A stretch of DNA of 64,000 nt from Agrococcus jejuensis (GCF_900099705.1 NZ_LT629695.1:2232001-2296000); one strand, 5' to 3'. Shown: positions 31,794 to 40,879, numbered from the stretch's first letter. The notes: a model not told the origin generated them from the sequence alone. A program made the numbers and translations.

Positions 31794-32336
31794 ATGGGGA
31801 ACGACGACCGCGCGCGCGGCTCCGGGTACTGGTATCCCGAGCGCGACGGCGCATCGACGGTCGACGTGCTGAACCTGCTGCGCCGCTACCGCGCGGCCGA
31901 GACGCGCATGCGCGCCCGCACCCGTGCGTCGATGGAGATGGGCGAGACCGACCTGCTCGCGCTGCGCACGATGCTCGCGGCGCAGCGGCGTGGCGAGCTC
32001 GTGCGGCAGCGCGACCTCGCGCAGGTGCTGGGCATCACCTCCGCATCCGTCACGGTGCTCGTCGACCGCCTCGAGCAGTCCGGCCACGTCGAGCGGAAGC
32101 CGCATCCGACCGACCGTCGCTCGACGATCGTCGTCGCGACCATCGAGACCGACCACGAGGTGCGCGAGACCCTCGGCGCCATGCATCAGCGCATGATCGC
32201 CGTCGTCGACGACCTCACGCCCGCCGAGCTCGAGGTCGTCGCGCGCTTCCTGTCGGGCATGGCCGCCTCGGTCGAGGAGGCGAGCGACCTCGACGCCGAG
32301 CTGCGCGACGTCATCCGCGACGACGCAGGCGACTGA
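31794..32336 (+). CDS. MarR-family transcriptional regulator
   Basis: 180 residues from ATG 31794; ATG 31785 would add three residues and no clear ribosome site decides. The winged helix reads RQRDLAQVLGITSASVTVLVDRL and the wing KPHPTDRRSTIVVAT. It is divergent from the DUF7882/MDMPI operon with repeats between, its probable target. It is followed 81 bp later by a lipoprotein gene. Confidence 0.88.
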   Translation: MGNDDRARGSGYWYPERDGASTVDVLNLLRRYRAAETRMRARTRASMEMGETDLLALRTMLAAQRRGELVRQRDLAQVLGITSASVTVLVDRLEQSGHVERKPHPTDRRSTIVVATIETDHEVRETLGAMHQRMIAVVDDLTPAELEVVARFLSGMAASVEEASDLDAELRDVIRDDAGD

Positions 32337-32417
32337 CGCGGGATCGTCCGCGAGGACGAGGGGATGCGGCCGCCAGGAGGACGCGGGCGAGCGGCGCGAC
32401 GCGATGGGCTTGGCAGC

Positions 32418-32852
32418 ATGCACTCCAAGACCCTGCTCGTCGCCGCTTCCGCCGCCGGCATCCTGCTGCTCGCCGGCTGCTCGTCGATCTCCGACGGCCT
32501 CCACGACCTGCACACCGAGGCGTTCGTCGACCGCGACGCCGCCGCGGCCGGCTGGGTCGGCGTCGACGTGCCCGAGTGGCTGCCGGTCGACGCGAGAGAG
32601 ATCCGCACGACGGCGACGAACGACGAGACGCACGCCGTCATCGCGGTCACGAGCGACGACGAGCCCGTCGGCTGCGTGACGGCGCAGCGGGTGGCGCTGC
32701 CGTTCGACGGCCGCTACGGCGGCTTCGAGGCGGGTGACGCGCTGCCCGACGAGGTGCTGCGCTGCGGCGCATACGAGGTCGTCGCGACCGACGACGGCTG
32801 GCTCGGCTGGTTCACCGCGACCGAGCCCGGCCAGACGCCCGACGACGTCTGA
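32418..32852 (+). CDS. Small lipoprotein, unknown function
   Basis: 144 residues from ATG 32418. The signal peptide ILLLAGCSS gives a clear lipobox with the modified cysteine near residue 21. The mature part has two cysteines (VGCVTA, LRCGAY) that may form a disulfide and no recognised domain. It should be membrane-anchored on the outside. It follows the MarR gene on the same strand and converges with the FAD oxidase gene. Confidence 0.75.
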   Translation: MHSKTLLVAASAAGILLLAGCSSISDGLHDLHTEAFVDRDAAAAGWVGVDVPEWLPVDAREIRTTATNDETHAVIAVTSDDEPVGCVTAQRVALPFDGRYGGFEAGDALPDEVLRCGAYEVVATDDGWLGWFTATEPGQTPDDV

Positions 32853-32860
32853 CGCGAGCC

Positions 32861-34210
32861 TCAGCCCTCGAAGACCTTGCCGGGGTTGAGGATGCCGGCG
32901 GGGTCGAAGACGGCCTTGATCTCGCGCTGCAGCCGCAGCTGCGTGTCGCCCAGCTCGAGCCCGAGCCAGCGGCGCTTCAGCACGCCGACGCCGTGCTCGC
33001 CCGTGAGCGTGCCGCCCATGGCGAGCGCGCCCTGGAAGATCTCGTCGGCGGCGGCCCACACCGCATCCGTCGGCTCGTCCTCGTCGAAGACGAACGTGGG
33101 ATGCAGGTTGCCGTCGCCGGCGTGCGCGCTCGTCGCGACCGTGACGCCGTAGCGGTCGGCGACGTCGGCGCACAGCGCGAACATCTCGGGCATGCGCGTG
33201 CGCGGCACCGACACGTCCTCCACGAGCACGGTGCCGAACGAGTCGAGCGCGAAGTGCACCTGCCTGCGCACCTCGACGAGCATCGCCGATCGCTCGACGT
33301 CGTCGGTGAGCTCGGCGTCGCCGCCGTGCGCCTCGACGATCGCGAGCGCGTCGCGGGCGATGGCCTCGGCGCCCACGTCGTCGAGCTGCAGCAGCACGAA
33401 CGCGCCCTGCATGGGGCGGCCCGTGTAGGCCGACAGCATCCGCACCGACACCGTGCCGACGAGCTCCATGATCGCGGGGCGGATGTGCGCGGCCGTGATC
33501 GCGGCGCACGCGGCGGCGGCGGCCACCTCGTCGTCGAAGAACGCGCCGATGGTCCACACGCCGCCCGGCACCGCGGGGCGCAGGCGCAATGTCGCCTCGA
33601 CGATGATGCCGAGCGTGCCCTCGCTGCCGATCATGAGCGCGGCGAGGTCGAGGCCCGTGACGCCCTTGACGGTGCGGTGGCCCACGTCGATGCGCTCGCC
33701 CGACGCGAGCACGACGCCGAGCGCGAGCACGGCCTCGCGCGTGACGCCGTACTTGGCGCACAGCAGGCCGCCGGCGTTCGTGGCGATGTTGCCACCCACG
33801 GTCGAGATCGCGCGGCTCGCGGGGTCGGGCGCCCACCACATGCCGTGCTCCTCGAGCGCGGCGTTGAGGTCGGCGTTGAGGATGCCCGGCTCGACGACCG
33901 CGAGCTGGTCGGCGGCCGAGACCTCGAGGATGCGGCGCATGCCCGAGACGTCGATCGACAGCTCGCCCTCGCCGGTGTTGGCGCCGCCCGCGAGACCCGT
34001 GCCAGCGCCGCGGGGCACGACGGGCACGCCGTGCTCGCTGGCCCAGCGCATCGCTGCCTGCACGTGCTCGACCTCGGTGGCGCGCACGACCGCGATCGGC
34101 CGTCCCGTCGCCCGGTGCCCCGACTTGTCGGCGCGCGCGGCCTCGAGGGCCTCGTCGGTCGTGTCGACGACGATCCCGGGCGACGCTGCCCGGAGCGAGT
34201 CGAGGTCCAT
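32861..34210 (-). CDS. FAD-linked oxidase (GlcD / D-lactate dehydrogenase type)
   Basis: 449 residues. The FAD-binding PCMH fold shows VVPRGAGTGLAGGANTG and STVGGNIATNAGGLLCAKYG, and the C-terminal FAD-oxidase domain has SAHAGDGNLHPTFVF and GTLTGEHGVGVLKRRW. This is the pattern of glycolate oxidase subunit GlcD and D-2-hydroxyacid dehydrogenases, which oxidise D-lactate, glycolate or 2-hydroxyglutarate and pass electrons to the chain. There is no GlcE or GlcF gene nearby, so it probably works as a single protein. It overlaps the upstream phosphatase gene by one base. Confidence 0.92.
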   Translation of the reverse strand: MDLDSLRAASPGIVVDTTDEALEAARADKSGHRATGRPIAVVRATEVEHVQAAMRWASEHGVPVVPRGAGTGLAGGANTGEGELSIDVSGMRRILEVSAADQLAVVEPGILNADLNAALEEHGMWWAPDPASRAISTVGGNIATNAGGLLCAKYGVTREAVLALGVVLASGERIDVGHRTVKGVTGLDLAALMIGSEGTLGIIVEATLRLRPAVPGGVWTIGAFFDDEVAAAAACAAITAAHIRPAIMELVGTVSVRMLSAYTGRPMQGAFVLLQLDDVGAEAIARDALAIVEAHGGDAELTDDVERSAMLVEVRRQVHFALDSFGTVLVEDVSVPRTRMPEMFALCADVADRYGVTVATSAHAGDGNLHPTFVFDEDEPTDAVWAAADEIFQGALAMGGTLTGEHGVGVLKRRWLGLELGDTQLRLQREIKAVFDPAGILNPGKVFEG

Positions 34211-34755
34211 CAGACCAGCACCATGCCCTCGCTCGGCACCCAGGCGCCGGGCTCGCCCTCGAAGCGGATCGACTCCGCGTTGCGCGGCGTGCGCGTCTCG
34301 AGCCCCGTGACGGCGTCGGCGAACGCGCGGATGAAGGTGCCGTGCGTCACGATCACGAGGTGCTCGACCCCGTGGCGGGCTGCGACGGCGTCGACGGCCG
34401 CGACGGCGCGCTCCTGCAGCGCCTCGTACGACTCCTCGCCGGGCCACTCGGTGCCGAAGCGCTCGGTCGCCTGCGCCTTCGTGAGGCCCTCGACCTCGCC
34501 GTACGCGCGCTCGATGAGGGCGACGTCGCGCTCGAGCACCGGCATGCCGAGCCGCTCGGCGATGATGTCGGCCGTCACCGCTGCGCGCGAGAGCGTCGAC
34601 GACACGATGGCGTCCCAGTGCTCGTCCGACAGCAGCACCGCCGCCTCGAGCGCCTGGCCGCGGCCGGTCTCGTTGAGCGGGATGTCGCTGGTGCCCTGCA
34701 TGCGCAGGGTCTTGTTCCAGTCGGTCTGGCCGTGTCTCACGAGGGCGATCTGCAC
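34210..34755 (-). CDS. Histidine phosphatase (phosphoglycerate mutase-like)
   Basis: 181 residues from GTG 34755. The catalytic RHG motif is LVRHGQTDWN at residues 5-14, and the second histidine is in VTHGTFIRAF. The length is that of small broad-range acid phosphatases such as PhoE/GpmB-like proteins. Its stop shares a base with the start of the FAD oxidase gene, so the two are in one operon. The substrate is unknown. Confidence 0.9.
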   Translation of the reverse strand: MQIALVRHGQTDWNKTLRMQGTSDIPLNETGRGQALEAAVLLSDEHWDAIVSSTLSRAAVTADIIAERLGMPVLERDVALIERAYGEVEGLTKAQATERFGTEWPGEESYEALQERAVAAVDAVAARHGVEHLVIVTHGTFIRAFADAVTGLETRTPRNAESIRFEGEPGAWVPSEGMVLV

Positions 34756-34823
34756 CCACCGAGCCTACCGGCGCGGTGCATGGACGCCTGGCGGGTCGGC
34801 GGGCGCGGATGCGACCGTGGGGC

Positions 34824-35504
34824 ATGCGATTCGCAGGCGTGCTGCCCGAGGATGCACCCGATCCCGGCGTCGCGGCGATGGCGCAGGCGCGGGCGCTGCC
34901 CGTGCCGGTGCGCACGCTCGTCGCGCAGCCGACGCTCGCGCGCATCGCGCATCCGTCGCTCATGTCGACGGGCGAGCCGCCGACGGCGGCATCCGTCTCG
35001 TGGTCGTACACGCTGTGGCGCGTGCCGGGAGCGCCCGACGACCCCGCGAACCTCGCCGACCTCGACGACGCGACGCGGGAGTCGCTCGACGCCGAGCCCC
35101 CGTGGCCGCGACCCGCGTGGCTCGTCGCCTCGCTCGAGTGGATGCGACGCCCGATGCTGTGGGAGGCGGTGCGCACGACGTGGGATCCGCCGCTCGTGGC
35201 GCGCGCCGCCGATCCGCTCGCCGACGCCCTGCGGCAGCACGTGGCGTACGTCGCGGTGAATCGCTTCGACGAGGCACGTGGGCCCGATGCGCGGTGGGAT
35301 CGGCCGGAGCTCGAGGCCGCCTCCGCATGGAACCCCGCCGAGGTGCTCGTCGACGGCGTCGCGGTCGACGGGGTGCGGCTAGACGGCGACCCGCACGTGC
35401 TCGGCCTCGGCGCCGTGCTCGCCGACGGCGCGATCCTCACGGCGGCGCTGCCGCGCGCGGAGCTCGCGCACGTGCGCGTCGCGTTCGAGACCGTCGCGTG
35501 GTGA
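34824..35504 (+). CDS. Hypothetical protein
   Basis: 226 residues from ATG 34824; an earlier ATG 34776 adds 16 residues. It begins MRFAGVLPEDAPDPGVAAMA and contains WSYTLWRVPG and AWLVASLEWMRRPMLWEAVR. It has no signal peptide, membrane segment or motif that I recognise. Base composition is like its neighbours. It precedes the methyltransferase operon by 94 bp. Confidence 0.65.
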   Translation: MRFAGVLPEDAPDPGVAAMAQARALPVPVRTLVAQPTLARIAHPSLMSTGEPPTAASVSWSYTLWRVPGAPDDPANLADLDDATRESLDAEPPWPRPAWLVASLEWMRRPMLWEAVRTTWDPPLVARAADPLADALRQHVAYVAVNRFDEARGPDARWDRPELEAASAWNPAEVLVDGVAVDGVRLDGDPHVLGLGAVLADGAILTAALPRAELAHVRVAFETVAW

Positions 35505-35598
35505 CGCGCGGCTGGTGCGTCCCTCACAGATGATCGACGTGCGCACCTCACATTCCGCGGCGCTCGTGCGTCAGCAGGGTGTGAGAGGAAGTGGAGCC

Positions 35599-36111
35599 AT
35601 GACCGACACCAAGCACGCCATCGTCGACACCCCCGTCGGCGCCATCACGATCGTCGCCGGCGCCGCCGGCATCCAGGGCCTGTACTACGCCGAGCATCGC
35701 CCCGCGCCCGACGAGGCCGGCTTCGGCGACCGCGACGACGCGGCGCTCGCCGACGCCGCCGAGCAGCTGCGCGCGTACTTCGCGGGCGAGCGCACGACCT
35801 TCGACCTCGCGCTCGACCCCGTGGGCACGCCGTTCCAGCTGCGCGTGTGGGAGGCGCTGCGCGAGATCCCGTACGGCGAGACGCGCACCTACGGATGGAT
35901 CGCCGAGCGCATCGGGCAGCCGACGGCCGTGCGCGCCGTGGGGCTCGCGAACTCGCGCAACCCCATCTCGATCGTCGTGCCCTGCCACCGCGTCGTCGGC
36001 TCGACGGGCAAGCTCACGGGCTACGCGGGCGGGCTCGTGTGCAAGCGCACGCTGCTCGACCTCGAGTCGGGCGCGCTGCTCGACGTGGTCGCGCGAGAAT
36101 CCATTGCGTGA
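35599..36111 (+). CDS. ogt: Methylated-DNA-protein-cysteine methyltransferase (first of two)
   Basis: 170 residues from ATG 35599, with AGGAAGTGGAG upstream. It directly removes alkyl groups from O6-methylguanine to its own cysteine C129 in IVVPCHRVVG. The DNA-binding region reads PYGETRTYGWIAERIGQPTAVRAVG in part. It is the length of Ogt-type enzymes and has no Ada regulatory domain. Its stop overlaps the GTG of a sigma-factor gene (GTGA), and a second methyltransferase follows it, so the three are translated together. Confidence 0.93.
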   Translation: MTDTKHAIVDTPVGAITIVAGAAGIQGLYYAEHRPAPDEAGFGDRDDAALADAAEQLRAYFAGERTTFDLALDPVGTPFQLRVWEALREIPYGETRTYGWIAERIGQPTAVRAVGLANSRNPISIVVPCHRVVGSTGKLTGYAGGLVCKRTLLDLESGALLDVVARESIA

Positions 36112-36575
36112 CGCTCCCTCCCTTCGACCGCGTCGTGCAGCAGCACGGGCCGACGGTCTACCGCGTCGTGCGGGCGGTCGTGGGGCCGTCGGATGCCGAC
36201 GACGCGTGGAGCGACGCCTTCCTGGCGGCGCTCGAGGCGTACCCGCGGCTCGACGCCGAGGCGAACGTGGCGGGCTGGCTCGTGACGATCGCGCATCGCA
36301 AGGCGATCGACGTGCTCCGGCGCTCGTCGAGGTCGCTGTCGGTGGCGGAGGTGCCCGATCGGGCGGCGCCGCACCGCGACCCCGACCTCGACCTGCGGCG
36401 GGCGCTCGCGGCGCTGCCCGAGCGGCAGCGGTCGTGCGTCGTGCTGCACCACCTCGGCGGGCTGCCGTTCGACGAGGTCGCGGCATCGCTCGGCGTCTCG
36501 TCTGCGGCGGCGCGCAAGGCGTCGTCGGATGGCGTGCGCAGGCTGCGCGAGCTGCTGGAGGCGGGCGATGAGTGA
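36108..36575 (+). CDS. ECF-like RNA polymerase sigma factor
   Basis: 155 residues from GTG 36108. Region 2 is DADDAWSDAFLAALEAYPR with ANVAGWLVTIAHRKAIDVLRR (read in part), and region 4 is LPERQRSCVVLHHLGGLPF followed by DEVAASLGVSSAAARKASSD. It is at the short end of the ECF range. No anti-sigma gene adjoins it. It overlaps both flanking methyltransferase genes, by 4 and 8 bp, so its supply is tied to DNA alkyl repair. It could direct transcription of the alkylation response. Confidence 0.9.
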   Translation: MTLPPFDRVVQQHGPTVYRVVRAVVGPSDADDAWSDAFLAALEAYPRLDAEANVAGWLVTIAHRKAIDVLRRSSRSLSVAEVPDRAAPHRDPDLDLRRALAALPERQRSCVVLHHLGGLPFDEVAASLGVSSAAARKASSDGVRRLRELLEAGDE

Positions 36576-37161
36576 CCTGTTCTCGGCCGTGCCCGCCGGC
36601 GACGCCGACGCGCTCGCCGCGGCGCTCGCGGCGCGGGCGACGGATGCGGGGCTCGTCGACGTGCGGCTGCGCACGATCGACACGCGCGTGGGCACGCTGC
36701 TGCTCGCCGCGACGCCCGTGGGCCTCGTGTCGGTGACGTTCGACGGCGCCGACCCCGACGCCACGGTCGAGCGCCTCGCCGAGCGGCTCGGCTCGCGCGT
36801 GCTGCGCGACGTGCGCGGCCTCGACGATGCCGCTCGCGGCGTCGAGGCGCTCGCCGACGGCCGCACGCGCACGTTCGACGGCGACCTCGACCTCGCGCTC
36901 GCGATCGGCTTCCGCGGCGAGGTCGTGCGGGCGCTGCGCGACATCCCCTACGGCGAGACGCGCTCGTACGGCGACGTCGCCCGCGCTGTGGGCTCGCCCG
37001 GTGCCGTGCGCGCCGTCGGCACCGCGTGCCGCCTCAATCCGCTGCCCATCGTCGTGCCGTGCCACCGCGTCGTGCGCAGCGACGGCTCCCTCGGTCAGTA
37101 CGCCGGCGGTGAGGCGGCGAAGCGCACCCTGCTCGCGACCGAGGGTGCGATCGCCCGCTGA
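36568..37161 (+). CDS. Methylated-DNA-protein-cysteine methyltransferase (second)
   Basis: 197 residues from ATG 36568, overlapping the sigma factor stop by 8 bp. The acceptor cysteine is C165 in IVVPCHRVVRSDG, and PYGETRSYGDVARAVG is the DNA-binding part. The N-terminal ~110 residues are an extended domain with low similarity to the first enzyme (RTFDGDLDLALAIGFRGEVV). Both copies keep the catalytic residues, so they may differ in substrate, for example methyl versus larger alkyl groups. Confidence 0.92.
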   Translation: MSDLFSAVPAGDADALAAALAARATDAGLVDVRLRTIDTRVGTLLLAATPVGLVSVTFDGADPDATVERLAERLGSRVLRDVRGLDDAARGVEALADGRTRTFDGDLDLALAIGFRGEVVRALRDIPYGETRSYGDVARAVGSPGAVRAVGTACRLNPLPIVVPCHRVVRSDGSLGQYAGGEAAKRTLLATEGAIAR

Positions 37162-37203
37162 CCCGGGTCGGTCGGCGACGCCGGCGTCGACTACCGTCGC
37201 TGT

Positions 37204-38172
37204 GTGCCTGCAGCGACCGATCCCGCATCCGACGCCACCGACCTGCGCCTCGCGCGCACCACGACCATCGCGGTCGTCGACCGCGACGGCTTCGTGGAGT
37301 CGCGGCACGAGGGCATCGCCGCGGCGGTGGCGCCCGACGGCTCGGTGCTCGCCGCCATGGGCGACGTCGACGCGCCGTTCCTCGCGCGCTCGGCGCTCAA
37401 GCCGCTCTTCGCCGCGACGATCGCCGAGCGCCTCGGCCTCGCCGGCGTCGAGCTCGCGCTCGCGTCGGGCAGCATCGTCGGCCGTGCCGAGCAGGTCGAG
37501 GTCGCCACGGCCATGGCCGCGCGCCTGGGCGTCGACCCGACGACGCTGCGCTGCCCGCCGCGCACGACGCGCTGGATGGCCGAGCACTCGCGCCTCGGCG
37601 CCATCTGCGTCGGCAAGCACGTCGCCGTCGCGGCGGCCGCGGCGCTCGAGTCCGACGCGGGCGACCTCGCCTACACCGACCCGGCGCACCCCATCCAGGT
37701 CGAGCTGCGCGCCGCGATCGAGCGCCGCACGGGCGTCGCGTCGACCGCGGCCGCGACCGACGGCTGCTCGGCGCCCGTCTACGCGTCGTCGGTGCTCGGC
37801 ATGGCCCGGGCCGTGCGTGGCCTCGCGGGCACGACCGACGACGCCGTGCTCGGCGCCGTCGGCGCGGCGATGCGCGAGCACGCGTGGCTCGTCGAGGGGC
37901 CGGGCACGCCCGACACCGTGCTCATGGAGCGCCTCGGCGTCACGGCGAAGTTCGGGGCAGAGGGCACGGCGGTCGTCGTCGCGCCCGACGGCACCGCGGC
38001 GGTCGTGAAGGTCGCCGACGGCTCGCGCCGACCCGGCGCTCCCGTCGCGCTCGCCCTGCTCGAGCAGGCGGGCGCCATCCCCTCGGGCTCCCTCGCGAAG
38101 GTCGCGGCGGAGCTCGGCATCCTGCAGCACGGCGGCAGCGCCGTCGTCGGCACGCTCCACCCCCTCCTCTGA
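37204..38172 (+). CDS. L-asparaginase II family protein
   Basis: 322 residues from GTG 37204. The features FVESRHEGIAAAVAPDGSV, ARSALKPLFAATIAERLG and TDGCSAPVYASSVLGMARA fit the Rhizobium-type asparaginase II family (PF06089), which hydrolyses asparagine to aspartate and is unrelated in fold to E. coli AnsA. GKHVAVAAAAALE and KVADGSRRPGAPVALALLEQ complete the pattern. It stands alone and is followed by a palindromic terminator. Confidence 0.88.
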   Translation: MPAATDPASDATDLRLARTTTIAVVDRDGFVESRHEGIAAAVAPDGSVLAAMGDVDAPFLARSALKPLFAATIAERLGLAGVELALASGSIVGRAEQVEVATAMAARLGVDPTTLRCPPRTTRWMAEHSRLGAICVGKHVAVAAAAALESDAGDLAYTDPAHPIQVELRAAIERRTGVASTAAATDGCSAPVYASSVLGMARAVRGLAGTTDDAVLGAVGAAMREHAWLVEGPGTPDTVLMERLGVTAKFGAEGTAVVVAPDGTAAVVKVADGSRRPGAPVALALLEQAGAIPSGSLAKVAAELGILQHGGSAVVGTLHPLL

Positions 38173-38178
38173 CCGAGA

Positions 38179-38232
38179 GAGTCGAGGATTTCGGCCCGAT
38201 GTGACCTCGCATCGGGCCGAAACCCTCAACTC
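38179..38232. terminator. Palindrome between convergent genes (TTTCGGCCCGATG type)
   Basis: Arms 38179-38201 and 38210-38232 pair over 23 bp with two differences; the core is TTTCGGCCCGATG and complement. It begins six bases after the asparaginase stop and ends four bases before the amidotransferase stop, so it probably terminates both. Confidence 0.8.
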
Positions 38233-38235
38233 GGG

Positions 38236-38925
38236 TCAGAGGCGGGCGCGGCAGGACTCGGCGAACGCCGCGAAGCCCTGCTCGGCGACGCGGTGCAGGG
38301 TCGCGTCGGCGCGGTACGCCGCCACGAGGCCCGCGACGTCGCCGCCCGGCAGGTGCTCGCCGAGCGGCGGCTCGGCCACGATGCTCCACCGCCGCAGCAC
38401 CTCGACGTCGACCTCGAGGTGGAACTGCAGGCCGAGCGCCGAGCCGTAGCGGAAGGCCTGCACGGGCACGAGGTCGTTCGTCGCGACGAGCGTGGCACCC
38501 GTCGGCAGGCCCACGACGTCGGAGTGCCACTGCATGGGGCGCAGCTCGCCCGTGAAGCCGCCGAGCCACGGATCGGCGGCGACGACGTCGACCGGCAGCA
38601 GGCCCGTCTCGTCGACGGCGCCCGCGCGGTGCTCGGCACCGAGCGCGACGCCGAGGATCTGGTGGCCGAGGCACAGGCCCAGCACCGGCACGTCGGCCTC
38701 GACGGCGCGGCGCACGAGATCGGTCGTGACGCCGATCGAGGGATGCGCATCCACGTCGACGGCGCTCATCTCGCCGCCGAGCACGACGATGCCCGCGATC
38801 GCGTCGAGCTGCGGCACCCGATCGGGGAAGGCGACGATGCGCGTCGGCAGGTGCGCCGTGAGGCGCGCTGCATGGCCGCCGGTCTCGAAGTCGAGGTGGT
38901 GGACGAGGAGCACGGATCGCTGCAC
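38236..38925 (-). CDS. Class I glutamine amidotransferase-like protein
   Basis: 229 residues. The catalytic triad is C85 in LGLCLGHQILG, with H169 and E171 in LQFHLEVD. The layout is that of GuaA-like stand-alone amidotransferases used in tryptophan, folate or gamma-glutamyl metabolism, or of unknown role. It is divergent from psuG (39082), 156 bp away. A region of about 30 bp before psuG reads GCGTTCCTCGCTTTCTCAGG. Confidence 0.9.
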   Translation of the reverse strand: MQRSVLLVHHLDFETGGHAARLTAHLPTRIVAFPDRVPQLDAIAGIVVLGGEMSAVDVDAHPSIGVTTDLVRRAVEADVPVLGLCLGHQILGVALGAEHRAGAVDETGLLPVDVVAADPWLGGFTGELRPMQWHSDVVGLPTGATLVATNDLVPVQAFRYGSALGLQFHLEVDVEVLRRWSIVAEPPLGEHLPGGDVAGLVAAYRADATLHRVAEQGFAAFAESCRARL

Positions 38926-39081
38926 GTTGCGATCGTCGCACGTCTCCGACGTGCCGCACGCGACCCGACGCCTGGCGCCGTCAGGCGTCCGAGGCGTCCG
39001 CCCGCGCGGATCGATCGTTAGGCGTCCGAACGATTCTGAGCGTTCCTCGCTTTCTCAGGGATCGAGGTCTACCCTGGTCCG

Positions 39082-39978
39082 ATGCACATCGCCCCGGAGG
39101 TCCGCGAGGCGCTCGACGCGGGCGCCCCGATCGTCGCGCTCGAGTCCACGATCATCAGCCACGGACTCCCCAGGCCGCGCAACCTCGAGGCCGCTCGCGA
39201 GTTCGAGCAGATCGTGCGCGACGCCGGCGCCGTGCCCGCCACCATCGCCGTCGTCGACGGCGTCGGCCGCGTCGGCCTCGACGACGCCGCCCTCGAGCGC
39301 ATCGCGGGCGAGGGCGTCGCGAAGGCGAGCGTGCGCGACCTCCCCATCCTCCGCGCACGCAGGGGCACGGGCGCCACGACCGTCGCCGGCACCGTCGCGA
39401 TCGCGGCGCAGGCGGGCATCCGAGTCTTCGCGACCGGCGGCCTCGGCGGCGTGCACCAGGGCGCCACCTCGTCGTTCGACGAGTCCGCCGACATCCCCAC
39501 GCTCGCGTCGCACCCAGTCGCCGTCGTCTGCGCCGGCGTGAAGTCTGTGCTCGACGTCGGCGCGACGCTCGAGCGCATGGAGTCGCTGTCGGTGCCCGTC
39601 GTCGGCTGGCGCACCGACCGGTTCCCGCTGTTCTGGCTCTCGTCGAGCACGCACGAGCTCGACTGGCGCGTCGAGACGGCCGAGGAGGTCGCCGCGATCC
39701 TGCGCGAGCAGGATGCGACGCGCGCGAACGCCGGACTCGTCGTCGCCAACCCGTTGCCCGAGGATCGGCAGTGGGATCCGATCGAGCACGACGCCGTCGT
39801 CGCCCAGGCGAGCGCCGAGGCCGAGCGCGACCGCATCCACGGCAAGGCCGTGACGCCGTACCTGCTGGGCCGCATCGTCGAGCTCTCGCAGGGCCGCAGC
39901 CTCGAGGTGAACCTCGACCTCGTGCGCTCCAACATCCGACTCGCTGCCGCGATCGCGACGGCCTACGCGGCCCGCTGA
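39082..39978 (+). CDS. psuG: Pseudouridine-5'-phosphate glycosidase
   Basis: 298 residues. It reversibly cleaves pseudouridine 5'-phosphate to uracil and ribose 5-phosphate. Family marks are PIVALESTIISHGLPRPRNL, VFATGGLGGVHQGA and AVVCAGVKSVLDVGATLE, with the metal and lysine residues of the active site in the last two. It overlaps the psuK start by one base. Together they recycle pseudouridine from RNA turnover. Confidence 0.96.
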   Translation: MHIAPEVREALDAGAPIVALESTIISHGLPRPRNLEAAREFEQIVRDAGAVPATIAVVDGVGRVGLDDAALERIAGEGVAKASVRDLPILRARRGTGATTVAGTVAIAAQAGIRVFATGGLGGVHQGATSSFDESADIPTLASHPVAVVCAGVKSVLDVGATLERMESLSVPVVGWRTDRFPLFWLSSSTHELDWRVETAEEVAAILREQDATRANAGLVVANPLPEDRQWDPIEHDAVVAQASAEAERDRIHGKAVTPYLLGRIVELSQGRSLEVNLDLVRSNIRLAAAIATAYAAR

Positions 39979-40871
39979 TGCGCGCGCTCACCTTCGGCGA
40001 CGTCATCGACGACGTGCTCGTCTTCCCCGACGGCCGCATCCGCCCCGACACCGACACCGACGCGCAGATCGTGCGCCGTCCGGGCGGCAGCGCCGCGAAC
40101 ACGGCGGCGTGGATGGCCGCCGCCGGCGTGCAGACGACGTTCGTCGGCCGCGTGGGCGCGTTCGACGTCGCCAGGCACACCGCGCTGCTGTCGGAGGTCG
40201 GCGTCGACGCGCGCATCGTCGGCGACCCCGATCACGAGACCGGCACGATCGTGGTGCTCGTCGACCGCGACGAGCGCACGATGCTCACCGACCGCGGCGC
40301 GAACGCGTTCGTCGACCCCGACGAGATCGGCGACGCGCTCCTCGGCGCCGTCGACGTCGTGCACGTCACCGGCTACTCGCTGCTGTCGGGGCACGCGGAG
40401 GCCGTCGGCCGCCTCGTGGATCGCGCGCACGCGCTCGGCACGAAGGTGTCGTGCACGATCGGCTCGGCGGGCTCGATCTCCGATCTCGGCGTCGACGTGG
40501 CGCTCGACGCCCTGCACGGCGCCGACATCCTCGTCGCGAACCTCGACGAGGGCGCGATGATCACCGGCAAGCAGGGCGCCGCGGCGATCGGTGCCGCGCT
40601 CGCCGATCTCGCGCCCGTCGTCGCGCTGACGCTCGGCCACACGGGCGTCGTGGTGATCGACCGCGGCGCGCGGCAGTTCGTGCCGTCGATCCCGGCGCAG
40701 CTCGTCGATCCGACGGGGGCGGGGGATGCGTTCACGGCGACGTTCGTCGCGCACGTCGTGGGCGGCGTCGACCCGGTGAACGCCGCACGACGCGGCGTCG
40801 AGATGGCGGCCATCGCGGTGTCGGTGCGCGGTGCGCGCCCGGCCCCGGCAGCGCACGCCGCCGCTGCCTGA
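39978..40871 (+). CDS. psuK: PfkB-family carbohydrate kinase, probable pseudouridine kinase
   Basis: 297 residues from ATG 39978. PfkB signatures are RRPGGSAANTAAWMAAAG and DPTGAGDAFTATFVAHV, with the catalytic aspartate in the latter. Its coupling to psuG makes pseudouridine the likely substrate, phosphorylated to the 5'-phosphate. The C-terminal end is Ala/Pro rich and probably disordered. Confidence 0.88.
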   Translation: MRALTFGDVIDDVLVFPDGRIRPDTDTDAQIVRRPGGSAANTAAWMAAAGVQTTFVGRVGAFDVARHTALLSEVGVDARIVGDPDHETGTIVVLVDRDERTMLTDRGANAFVDPDEIGDALLGAVDVVHVTGYSLLSGHAEAVGRLVDRAHALGTKVSCTIGSAGSISDLGVDVALDALHGADILVANLDEGAMITGKQGAAAIGAALADLAPVVALTLGHTGVVVIDRGARQFVPSIPAQLVDPTGAGDAFTATFVAHVVGGVDPVNAARRGVEMAAIAVSVRGARPAPAAHAAAA

Positions 40872-40879
40872 CGCGCCGC

